A DNA stretch of 46,001 bases. Source: Mycobacterium szulgai. GTDB taxonomy: Bacteria; Actinomycetota; Actinomycetes; Mycobacteriales; Mycobacteriaceae. Within the stretch, counting starts at the first letter, position 1. Every line of letters begins with the position of its first letter. The position numbers and the translations under genes are program-made. Under the pieces are notes generated by a model that worked only from the letters and a program-made list of their open reading frames with translations, made no database searches and was not told the origin of the DNA. Shown one piece after another: positions 10,890 to 17,946 of this stretch. The stretch is from positions 1 through 46,001 of the forward strand of contig NZ_LQPW01000131.1 of the NCBI RefSeq assembly GCF_002116635.1. Direction: 5' to 3'.

Positions 10890-11036
10890 AATCTGCGAAA
10901 CTTCGTGCGGGCAGGGAGAGCCAGGTTCATACACCGCAAGCAGGAGGTGGCTCGCGAGTGTGGTGAACCGGCAGGCGGTTAGCTAACCGTGCGCATTTGT
11001 CGACGACTCCGCTGTGGGAACGAACGACACTGGGTC

Positions 11037-11160
11037 AAACTGCCGGGCGGCTAGCTGGGGTGCCGCTCTCTCGGTGCCGGTTGTCGAGTAAGGGGGAGTG
11101 CGCATTGAGGCAGATATATGCGCTGCAGGGTGCAGTGTCGACGGTGAAGGGGTACGGCTC
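11037..11160 (+). repeat. Leader/N-terminus repeat, copy 2
   Basis: AAACTGCCGGGCG (11037-11049), AGGGGGAG (11091-11098) and the opening codons (RQIYALQGAVSTVKG, DNA TGTCGACGGTGAAGGGG) align with copy 1 at 9229-9345 although the two proteins differ afterwards. Confidence 0.6.
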
Positions 11161-13012
11161 AGTTGCCGACCAATCAGAGCCCACACAGACGCTTAGTCAG
11201 CGTTTCCGGCCCGTTTTCGACCGAAGTAACCTCTGGCAGAATCTGGCCTTCATCTTCTGCGTTCTCTTCGGATTGGCCCTGATCGCCAACACTGAGCCCG
11301 CGGACGACGGCGTTTGGTATTGGTATAGCTATTTCCTGGACAGTGGGAAACGCCTCTACGCCGATATGCATTTGGCGCTGCAGCCGTTGTATGTGCTGGA
11401 GACCAGCGCGTTCATGGCCGTGCTGGGCAAGGGATGGCTGGTCTCCAAGATTCCCGCGGTTCTGCATCTCATAGCGTATTGCCTGGCTCTTCTGCTGCTG
11501 GTCCGACAGTCGAAAATGTCGGACGCGCGCAAGGGAATCATGCTCGCCTGCGCCTTCTTCATTTCCATTGCCAATGAGGCGTACGTGTTCAACGACTACC
11601 ACGTGGTAGCCGATTCCTTTGTGCTCTACTCCCTGTTAATTCTGCTGTCGCTCAGGAAATCAGACAGCGTGCGTCGGACCCTGATACTGGTGGGGATCCT
11701 GGGTGTGCTTTCTGGCCTGACGCTAACCACCCGGCTCAATGATGGTGGCGCTCTGTTCGCCGGTGTATTCGTAGCGATCATTTGTTTAGCCCCTGCGAAG
11801 AAACTATGGTCGCTGCTGCTGTTCTCTGTGACCACGGGCCTGACCCTGGTGCTTGTCGTGTTCCTTACCGGGGACTCCTTGTACGACTACGCAATGAATT
11901 CGATCTTCAAGGCGGCAGGGATCAAGGGCTCCGGAGGCACCCTATTCGCGCAACCGCTGCTACTGCCCTGGAACACCATCGTGTGGCTGACCGATGGGGT
12001 GCCCATATGGGTGGCTTTCCATGCGGCCTTTGCCGCGGTGATCATGGCGTTCTTGGTTTTCCCGCTCATCCGGAAGCGCGGATGGTGGGAATTTGCATTG
12101 GCTGTTCTTGGGCTTGTTATGTTTGTGGTTCAAATCCACACGATGGGCCTCTTCGTTGACAACTCGTCGTCGAAGAGCGTGGCAGGTCTCATGGTCTTGC
12201 TCGCTTACGCGGCCGGCATCTGGGTGTTAGCGAGATTCATTTTCTGGTTGTTCTACCCGGAACGGGCCATGGGGTGGGACCGGCGAGAGATTCTGCTGTT
12301 GATACCGCTCGGGCAGATGGCGTCGGGTTCGCTTTCCTCGGGCGGAACGCATTACAGCAACATTCTTGGTGCGGTGGGCGTCCTTATCGTAGTAATGGCC
12401 ATCTGCTCACCATTCCGCATAAAGGCACAGCGGCCCCGTGATGTCATGGTCGCGCTGGCCATCTTGTTGGTACTTTGTACGGTCGTCAACCGATTCAAAG
12501 AGCCCTACCACTGGCATACCTATCGGGAGAATGCCATGTTCTCCAACCGCGTCTGGTACCAGCATCCCGAATACGGTCCGATGATCATCGACCGCGATTT
12601 GCTGCAGATGATCGAACCGGTCTGCCAGACGATGCGCCAGAACGGCACCGAGGATGAGCTGCTGTCCATACCGTTCCCCGGCGGGAACTTCTTCTGTTCC
12701 ATACCGCCCTGGCATGGCTATGTGCAGACGTTCTTCGATACGACAAGCAAGGAAACCATCCAGGGCTTGATGAACGAATTGCAGAGTTCGCCGCCGAAAT
12801 GGATCCTGTATCAGCGGCAGCTTACGACCCTGCGATTGCACGAAAAGGTGTACAACCAGGGCAACCCGCTACAGCAGCGCTACCTCGACCAGCTCATCCA
12901 GCAGAAGATCGACGAGGGAATGTGGCACGTCGCCTACACCAGCGACTTCGGCTCCCGCGAGCAGTGGGGCGAGATGTGGGACAACAAATGGATGTTGATA
13001 CAAACGCGGTAG
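11105..13012 (+). CDS. Polytopic PMT/ArnT-like (GT-C) membrane glycosyltransferase candidate
   Basis: A 635-residue protein with about twelve predicted membrane segments and a soluble C-terminal part of roughly 150 residues (from about YHWHTYREN). The acidic first loop NTEPADDGVWYWY and the following helices resemble GT39/GT83-like transferases that use polyprenyl-phosphate sugars outside the membrane. TTG at 11105 is chosen because AGGGGGAG ends six bases before it and the start then lines up with the paralogous leader of the preceding gene; a frame from 10997 adds 36 unsupported residues. AT content and TTA/CAA-type codons are somewhat higher than in the mut block. Probably an LOS glycosyltransferase; exact function unassigned. 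Confidence 0.62.
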   Translation: MRQIYALQGAVSTVKGYGSVADQSEPTQTLSQRFRPVFDRSNLWQNLAFIFCVLFGLALIANTEPADDGVWYWYSYFLDSGKRLYADMHLALQPLYVLETSAFMAVLGKGWLVSKIPAVLHLIAYCLALLLLVRQSKMSDARKGIMLACAFFISIANEAYVFNDYHVVADSFVLYSLLILLSLRKSDSVRRTLILVGILGVLSGLTLTTRLNDGGALFAGVFVAIICLAPAKKLWSLLLFSVTTGLTLVLVVFLTGDSLYDYAMNSIFKAAGIKGSGGTLFAQPLLLPWNTIVWLTDGVPIWVAFHAAFAAVIMAFLVFPLIRKRGWWEFALAVLGLVMFVVQIHTMGLFVDNSSSKSVAGLMVLLAYAAGIWVLARFIFWLFYPERAMGWDRREILLLIPLGQMASGSLSSGGTHYSNILGAVGVLIVVMAICSPFRIKAQRPRDVMVALAILLVLCTVVNRFKEPYHWHTYRENAMFSNRVWYQHPEYGPMIIDRDLLQMIEPVCQTMRQNGTEDELLSIPFPGGNFFCSIPPWHGYVQTFFDTTSKETIQGLMNELQSSPPKWILYQRQLTTLRLHEKVYNQGNPLQQRYLDQLIQQKIDEGMWHVAYTSDFGSREQWGEMWDNKWMLIQTR

Positions 13013-13046
13013 CGTTTCGAATTACCCGATCACGAGCAAGGGCGCT

Positions 13047-13538
13047 TTAGCTGCGCAGTTTCTCATCCTGGGACTCGGTCGCACTGCGCCGGAATGAAAA
13101 GTGCCGGTGGCCGAAGTAGCTCAACAGCGTGGTGGCCGCCACGATGATCGCCTGCCCCACGACGCGGTTCATGCCCAACTCGACCAGCACAGGTAGCAAG
13201 ACCGCGTTGATGGCCAGCGCAGTGAGATAGACGCTCCAGAAGCGCATGAGGTCGCGCAGCACGTGGCCGCGGACGTGGAACACGAAGCGCCGGTGTAGTA
13301 CGAACGCGGACAACACGGCCAGTATGTGCGCAATGCCGAGAGTCACCAACGAACCGGCGACTTTGCCGAACCGGTGGTCAACGAAGTGGCCCACGGTCAC
13401 CGAGCAGGCAATGAACAGGGCGAAGCCGACGATCGTATTGATCACTCCGACCACAAGAAATGCCACGCGCTGGTCGTGGACGAGCCGGATCAGCGGACCC
13501 GGTGGCGCCGGTTCCGGTGGCAGGTCGAATTCGGTCAT
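13047..13538 (-). CDS. GtrA-like membrane protein, putative polyprenyl-phosphate-sugar flippase
   Basis: The 163-residue protein has four hydrophobic segments (VAFLVVGVINTIVGFALFIA; LVTLGIAHILAVLSAFVL; a third around LTALAINAVLLPVLV; a fourth around VGQAIIVAATTLLSYFGHRHFSF), the GtrA/DPMS3 pattern with the usual N-I/V-x-G-F and basic tail. GtrA proteins move undecaprenyl- or decaprenyl-phosphate-linked sugar across the membrane and partner GtrB-type synthases; one is encoded at 16855-17793. The ATG at 13538 overlaps the rfbG stop by one base, showing translational coupling. Together they would feed the two GT-C enzymes just described. Confidence 0.8.
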   Translation of the reverse strand: MTEFDLPPEPAPPGPLIRLVHDQRVAFLVVGVINTIVGFALFIACSVTVGHFVDHRFGKVAGSLVTLGIAHILAVLSAFVLHRRFVFHVRGHVLRDLMRFWSVYLTALAINAVLLPVLVELGMNRVVGQAIIVAATTLLSYFGHRHFSFRRSATESQDEKLRS

Positions 13539-14551
13539 CAGAGGTCTTCGAATGCGCTGATCTGCTGTTGGGTCACCGCGAGCGGGTCGGCGCCGGCGTG
13601 CACCTGCCGCTCCCAGTCGATCGTCCATGCGACGGCATCGCGGAAGCCGATACGGTTGCGCCAACCCAACTCTCGTTCCGCCTTACCGGCGTCGAGGGCC
13701 AGCAGGTTCGCCTCGTGCGGGTGGTCTCCGGGTTGGCATTCCCAATGCGCTCCGCCACCCCACAGCTGGGCCGCCAGCGTGGCGACCTGTCCCACCTCGA
13801 CGAAGCTGTCACGTCCAGGCCCGAAGTTCCACTGGCCCAGACCCGAACCCGCCAACAGAGCGTCGGCCAGCGTGAGATAGCCGTTGAGACAGTCGAGTAC
13901 GTGCTGCCACGGCCGCACCGCGCTAGGGAAGCGCAGCAGCGGCGCCTGGCCGTTGGCGTAGGCAGCCACCAGGTCTGGCAGCAGCCGGTCGCGACTGACG
14001 TCGCCGCCGCCAATGACGTTGCCGCCCCGGGCGATTGCGGTGGGAATGCCGGGGAAGCTGCGGACCCAGGACTGGGTGAGCAGATCGGCCATCGCCTTGG
14101 AGGCGCTGTAGGGGTCGTCGCCACCGAGTGGATCGGATTCGACGTAACCGGCTTCCTGGTTGATGTTGCGATACACCTTGTCGGTGGTGATGACGACGTG
14201 CGCACGCACGGACGGGGTGGCGGCGACGGCATCGAGCACGTTGAGGGTGCCCATGGCATTGGTTTCGTAGGTGTACCGCGGATCGCGGTAGGACTCGCGG
14301 ACCAACGACTGGGCCGCCATGTGCACCACCACATCGGGGGCGGCCGCCTGGACCGCCGCCTTCGTGGCATCGGCGTCACGGATATCGACCCGGAAGTCGG
14401 CGACAAGCTGGTCGGCGAGACCGGCCCGCTTGAACAGCCCGCCCTCATCCGGGCCGAGGGCCAAACCTGACACCCGGTGCCCGCGGCCGAGCAGGAGCAG
14501 CGTGAGCCAGGGTCCCTTGAAGCCGGTATGGCCGGTGATCAGGTAGTGCAC
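13538..14551 (-). CDS. rfbG: CDP-glucose 4,6-dehydratase
   Basis: A 337-residue extended short-chain dehydrogenase/reductase. NAD-binding GHTGFKG is the characteristic RfbG version of GxxGxxG (Gly-His-Thr-Gly-Phe-Lys-Gly). Catalytic elements are TTDKVY and YSASK. RfbG converts CDP-glucose to CDP-4-keto-6-deoxyglucose. It starts with GTG 2 bases after the rfbH stop and overlaps gtrA, so rfbH-rfbG-gtrA form one operon. Its substrate is made by RfbF, encoded divergently. Confidence 0.93.
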   Translation of the reverse strand: MHYLITGHTGFKGPWLTLLLLGRGHRVSGLALGPDEGGLFKRAGLADQLVADFRVDIRDADATKAAVQAAAPDVVVHMAAQSLVRESYRDPRYTYETNAMGTLNVLDAVAATPSVRAHVVITTDKVYRNINQEAGYVESDPLGGDDPYSASKAMADLLTQSWVRSFPGIPTAIARGGNVIGGGDVSRDRLLPDLVAAYANGQAPLLRFPSAVRPWQHVLDCLNGYLTLADALLAGSGLGQWNFGPGRDSFVEVGQVATLAAQLWGGGAHWECQPGDHPHEANLLALDAGKAERELGWRNRIGFRDAVAWTIDWERQVHAGADPLAVTQQQISAFEDL

Positions 14552-14553
14552 GG

Positions 14554-15921
14554 TTATCGTGCGGCTTCAGCCATGTAGTCGCGGATGGAGTCCGCCATGA
14601 AGTCGAGCATCGGCTGAGTCAGCCCCGGGTAAGTGCCCACCCAGAACGTCCGGTTCATCACGATGTCGGTGTTGGTCAGGTCGCCCACGACTCTGAAGTC
14701 GACGTTGCGGTAGGCGGGCTGCTTGAGCAGATTGCCCGCGAACAGCTGCCGGAATCCGATTTTGCGCTCATCGAGGAACTGCATGAACTTGGTTCTGTCG
14801 ACCGGATGCTCGGGGTCCAGGGTGATCGGGTAACCGAACCAGGACGGGTCCGACTTGGGTGTGGCGACCGGCAGGATCAGTCCCTCGGTGCCCGACAGCC
14901 GCGAGGTCAGATAGGCGAAATTGTCCTTCCGGGCCTGCACGAATCCGTCCAGCTTGGTCAGCTGGGACAGCCCGATGGCGGCCTGCATGTCGGTGGCCTT
15001 CAGGTTGTAACCGATGTGGCTGTAGATGTACTTGTGGTCGTAGCCCTTGGGCAGATCGCCGAGTTGCCATTCGAACCGCTTATGGCAGGTGTCGGCGTCC
15101 CCCGGCGCGCAGTAGCAGTCGCGGCCCCAGTCGCGGAACGATTCCACCTGCTTGCGGACCAGCGCCGACTTGACGAAGACGGCACCACCCTCGCCGGTCG
15201 TGATGTGATGAGCGGGGTAGAAGCTGACGGTCGCGGTATCGCCGAAACTGCCGGTGCGCTTGCCGTCGTAGGTGGAGCCGAGTGCGTCGCACGAGTCCTC
15301 GACCAGCCATAGGCCATGCTTGTCGCACAACTCCAGGACCGTGTCCAGGTCGAAGGGGTTGCCGAGGGTGTGGGCCATCATGATCGCGCGCGTCTGGGGC
15401 CCGACGGCTTCGCGGAGCCGCTCGGAGATTGCGTCGTAGGTGCCCAGTTCGATGTCGACGACGACCGGCCGCAGCCCGTTCTGAATGATCGGGTTGACGG
15501 TGGTGGGAAATCCTGCCGCCACCGTCAGCACTTCGTCACCGGCCTCAAGCGGGCGCTTTCCGAACTTCTTCTTATAACTACCCAGCTTTGGGCTGGTCAG
15601 GGCGCTCAACGCGCACAGGTTGGCACTGGATCCGCTGTTGACGAACACCGAATCGCGGGCACCGACATAGCGGGCTAGCGCGCGCTCGAAGAGCGGATGG
15701 AACCGCCCGGCGGTAAGCCAGCCGTCTAAGCATGCGTCGACGAGTGCGGCGAAATCCTCCGGATCGAGCACCTTGCCCGATACGGGGACCGGCGAAGTGC
15801 CGGGGATGAACTCTGATGTCGCCAGCTTGCGCTTCGCGTAGCCGCGAACGGCCGCGAGAATGTCCTCGCGATCCTGCTCGAGCCCGTCCTCCCCAAACCC
15901 GTCGGTATCGAGTCGTGAAAT
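14554..15921 (-). CDS. rfbH: CDP-4-keto-6-deoxyglucose 3-dehydrase (E1), apparent ATT start
   Basis: A PLP/[2Fe-2S] enzyme that removes the C3 hydroxyl of CDP-4-keto-6-deoxyglucose. The site that binds PLP through Lys in aminotransferases reads FYPAHHITTGEGG, with His as in true E1 enzymes. Iron-sulphur cysteines are visible as DCYC-x7-C (DCYCAPGDADTC) plus an earlier Cys in EDSCDALGS. The first GTG (15771) would cut off about 50 conserved residues (LATSEFIPGTSPVPVSGKV region). In frame, TGA lies only 12 bases upstream of an ATT at 15921-15919, which has AGGAG (15931-15927) five bases before it; no ATG, GTG or TTG occurs between. I therefore propose ATT as start, giving 455 residues. The E3 reductase that normally serves E1 is not in this window. 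Confidence 0.9.
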   Translation of the reverse strand: MSRLDTDGFGEDGLEQDREDILAAVRGYAKRKLATSEFIPGTSPVPVSGKVLDPEDFAALVDACLDGWLTAGRFHPLFERALARYVGARDSVFVNSGSSANLCALSALTSPKLGSYKKKFGKRPLEAGDEVLTVAAGFPTTVNPIIQNGLRPVVVDIELGTYDAISERLREAVGPQTRAIMMAHTLGNPFDLDTVLELCDKHGLWLVEDSCDALGSTYDGKRTGSFGDTATVSFYPAHHITTGEGGAVFVKSALVRKQVESFRDWGRDCYCAPGDADTCHKRFEWQLGDLPKGYDHKYIYSHIGYNLKATDMQAAIGLSQLTKLDGFVQARKDNFAYLTSRLSGTEGLILPVATPKSDPSWFGYPITLDPEHPVDRTKFMQFLDERKIGFRQLFAGNLLKQPAYRNVDFRVVGDLTNTDIVMNRTFWVGTYPGLTQPMLDFMADSIRDYMAEAAR

Positions 15922-15930
15922 GAGATCTCC

Positions 15931-15967
15931 TCAGCCGTACGTAATTCGTATAGTATGCGGCGGCTGA
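15931..15967. promoter_or_regulatory. Divergent promoter/operator between rfbH and rfbF
   Basis: TCAGCCG (15931-15937) and CGGCTGA (15961-15967) form a perfect 7-base inverted repeat. Between them TACG-taatt-CGTA (15938-15950) is a second dyad, and TATAGT (15949-15954, plus) and TACTAT (15955-15950, minus) are good -10 candidates for the two directions. The minus-strand promoter would give a short leader to the rfbH AGGAG. A regulator binding here would control both halves of the sugar pathway. Confidence 0.5.
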
Positions 15968-16075
15968 AAACCCCACGGAGCCCACCGCAGCATTGCTAGT
16001 GTGTCACCTGCGCGACGCCGCGTCAGCGAAATCGCACCCCGGGGGAACAACTACTTTGAGATGGGATGAGTCGCA

Positions 16076-16852
16076 ATGAAAGCGGTGCTGCTCGCGGGTG
16101 GTCTAGGCACCCGTATGCGTGAGGAGACCGAGTTCCGCCCCAAGCCGATGGTCGAGGTGGGTGGCCGTCCCGTGCTGTGGCACATCATGAAAATCCTTGG
16201 TCACTACGGGATTTCCGACTTCGTGGTGTGCACGGGCTACAAGAGCGAGTACATCAAGAACTACTTCTCGAACTACGGGGCGGCCAACCTGGACTTCACC
16301 GTTACCCTCGGTGACCAGTCGAACATCCAGTATCACGGCTCGCACGACGAGTTCAACTGGAAGGTCACCGTTGCCGACACCGGCCTGGACACGATGACGG
16401 GCGGCCGGATCAAACGCATCCAGAAGTACATCGGCTGCGAGACGTTCCTGTGCACCTACGGCGACGGTATCGCCGATGTCGACATCCACGCGCTGCTGAA
16501 GTTCCACCGCTCGCACGGCAAGCTCGCCACCATCACGGCCACCCAGCCGATGAGCCGGTTCGGGGTCCTCGACCTGGAACAGGACGGCGCGGTCGCCACC
16601 TTCCGGGAGAAGCCGAAGACGGACGACTTCGTCAACATCGGCTATTTCCTATTCGAGCCCGCGGTATTCGACTACATCGACGGCGATGACTCGATTCTGG
16701 AGGACAAGCCGCTGAAACGGCTGGCCGAAGAACATCAGATCGCTGCATACTCGCACGATGGATTCTGGCAGCCGATGGATACCTACCGGGAATCGCAGTT
16801 GCTGAACAATCTGTGGAACAGCGGAAATCCCCCCTGGAAGGTGTGGAAGTAG
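16076..16852 (+). CDS. rfbF: Glucose-1-phosphate cytidylyltransferase
   Basis: A 258-residue nucleotidyltransferase of standard family length. MKAVLLAGGLGTRMREET is the nucleotide-binding signature, FRPKPMVEVGGRPVLWHIM the sugar-phosphate part, and CTYGDGIADVD carries the metal-binding Asp. It condenses CTP and glucose-1-phosphate into CDP-glucose, the first step of the 3,6-dideoxyhexose route continued by RfbG and RfbH. The ATG at 16076 matches the family start. It opens a plus-strand operon running to 23014. Confidence 0.95.
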   Translation: MKAVLLAGGLGTRMREETEFRPKPMVEVGGRPVLWHIMKILGHYGISDFVVCTGYKSEYIKNYFSNYGAANLDFTVTLGDQSNIQYHGSHDEFNWKVTVADTGLDTMTGGRIKRIQKYIGCETFLCTYGDGIADVDIHALLKFHRSHGKLATITATQPMSRFGVLDLEQDGAVATFREKPKTDDFVNIGYFLFEPAVFDYIDGDDSILEDKPLKRLAEEHQIAAYSHDGFWQPMDTYRESQLLNNLWNSGNPPWKVWK

Positions 16853-16854
16853 GC

Positions 16855-17793
16855 GTGGCGGTGAAAAAGAAGATCACCTGCATCATCCCCGCCTACAACG
16901 AAAGCGAATGCGTCGACGAACTCGCCCGCCGGCTGGCGAAGGTGTTCGACTCCGAGACCGCTTACGACTTCGAGGCGATCGTCGTGGAGAACGGGTCGAC
17001 CGACGACACGATGGAAAAGCTGCTCGTCATCCACAAGGAAGACGCGCGGTTCAAGATTCTGCAGCTGGCCCGTAACTTCACGATGGACGGCGGCCTGACC
17101 GCCGGCCTCAATGTGGTCGACGCCGATGCCGTCGTGCTCATGACCGCCGACCTGCAGGACGCGCCCGAGTTCATTCCGGAGTTGATCCGCAAATGGGAAG
17201 AGGGCTACGAGAACGTCTACGGCGTAGTCACCGAGCGGCGGGGCATCAGCCGTATCCGCGCGATGAATTCGCTGCTGTTCTATTGGCTGGCGGGCAAGCT
17301 GACGCACGACCGGATCACCAAGAACGCCAGTGACTTTCGGTTGGTCGACCGGAAAGTCTACGAGGCCGTTCGGTCGATGGACGAGCGCAACCGTTTCGTC
17401 CGTGGCCTGTTCTCCTGGGTCGGATTCAAGTCGATCGGAGTGCCGATGGTGCGCCCGCCCCGCTTCGCGGGCGAGTCGAAGGCCTACAGCCTGGGCGTCA
17501 TCAACATGGCATTCAAAGGCATTTTCGCGCACTCCTACGTGCCGCTGAGACTGATCACCATCACCGGCTTCTTTTTGAGCTTCCTCGCGGCCGTCGTCGT
17601 GGTGCTGCTCGCCGTTCGCTTCGCCTTCTTCGGGGTGCCTTTCCCCGGGTTCGGCTCGCTGATCTGCGTCATGCTGATCGGTTTCGGAGTCGTCACGCTG
17701 CTGCTCGGCGTCGTGGGCGAGTACCTGGCGCTCATCTATGAGGAAGCAAAACAGCGACCCAACTTCGTCGTCACCAACAAGGTCGGATTATGA
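16855..17793 (+). CDS. GtrB/DPM1-like polyprenyl-phosphate glycosyltransferase (GT2)
   Basis: About 312 residues. The cytosolic GT-A domain has IIPAYNESECVDELARRL, VVENGSTDDT and TADLQDAPEF (the DxD-equivalent), then KNASDFRLVDRKVY, the GtrB family motif. Two C-terminal membrane helices follow (ITGFFLSFLAAVVVVLLAV; LICVMLIGFGVVTLLLGVVG). Such enzymes load a sugar from a nucleotide donor onto polyprenyl phosphate on the inner face. GTG at 16855 is 2 bases after the rfbF stop, with GGAAG inside rfbF's end as ribosome binding site; GTG 16861 is an alternative. With GtrA (13047-13538) it makes a flippable donor. Confidence 0.88.
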   Translation: MAVKKKITCIIPAYNESECVDELARRLAKVFDSETAYDFEAIVVENGSTDDTMEKLLVIHKEDARFKILQLARNFTMDGGLTAGLNVVDADAVVLMTADLQDAPEFIPELIRKWEEGYENVYGVVTERRGISRIRAMNSLLFYWLAGKLTHDRITKNASDFRLVDRKVYEAVRSMDERNRFVRGLFSWVGFKSIGVPMVRPPRFAGESKAYSLGVINMAFKGIFAHSYVPLRLITITGFFLSFLAAVVVVLLAVRFAFFGVPFPGFGSLICVMLIGFGVVTLLLGVVGEYLALIYEEAKQRPNFVVTNKVGL

Positions 17794-17794
17794 G

Positions 17795-17847
17795 GGAGGC
17801 GGTTAAAGTGCCTCCGCTGCGTGTCGGTCTGGCTTAGGATTAACCGC
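17795..17847 (+). promoter_or_regulatory. Two overlapping hairpins in the gtrB-neuB-like gap
   Basis: GGAGGC (17795-17800)/GCCTCC (17810-17815) and GCGGTTAA (17799-17806)/TTAACCGC (17840-17847) overlap at 17799-17800, so they are mutually exclusive RNA stems. They lie in the 153-base gap, the only sizeable gap inside the plus operon. A weak terminator or attenuator-like switch is possible; no T-run is seen. Confidence 0.3.
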
Positions 17848-17946
17848 ACATGGACGGATGGGATGTCGTCGGGGGGCGAACCGCATAATGACGCGATTCC
17901 CGGCCAAGCGACCGCCCGTCCCGCATCAATCGAGAGGTCGCTTGTA

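Noticed and set aside
10942..10990. Possible leader peptide after AGGAGG at 10942-10947
   Set aside because: The candidate GTG starts lie 10-12 bases away and give two- to eight-residue products; the paralogous leader lacks it.
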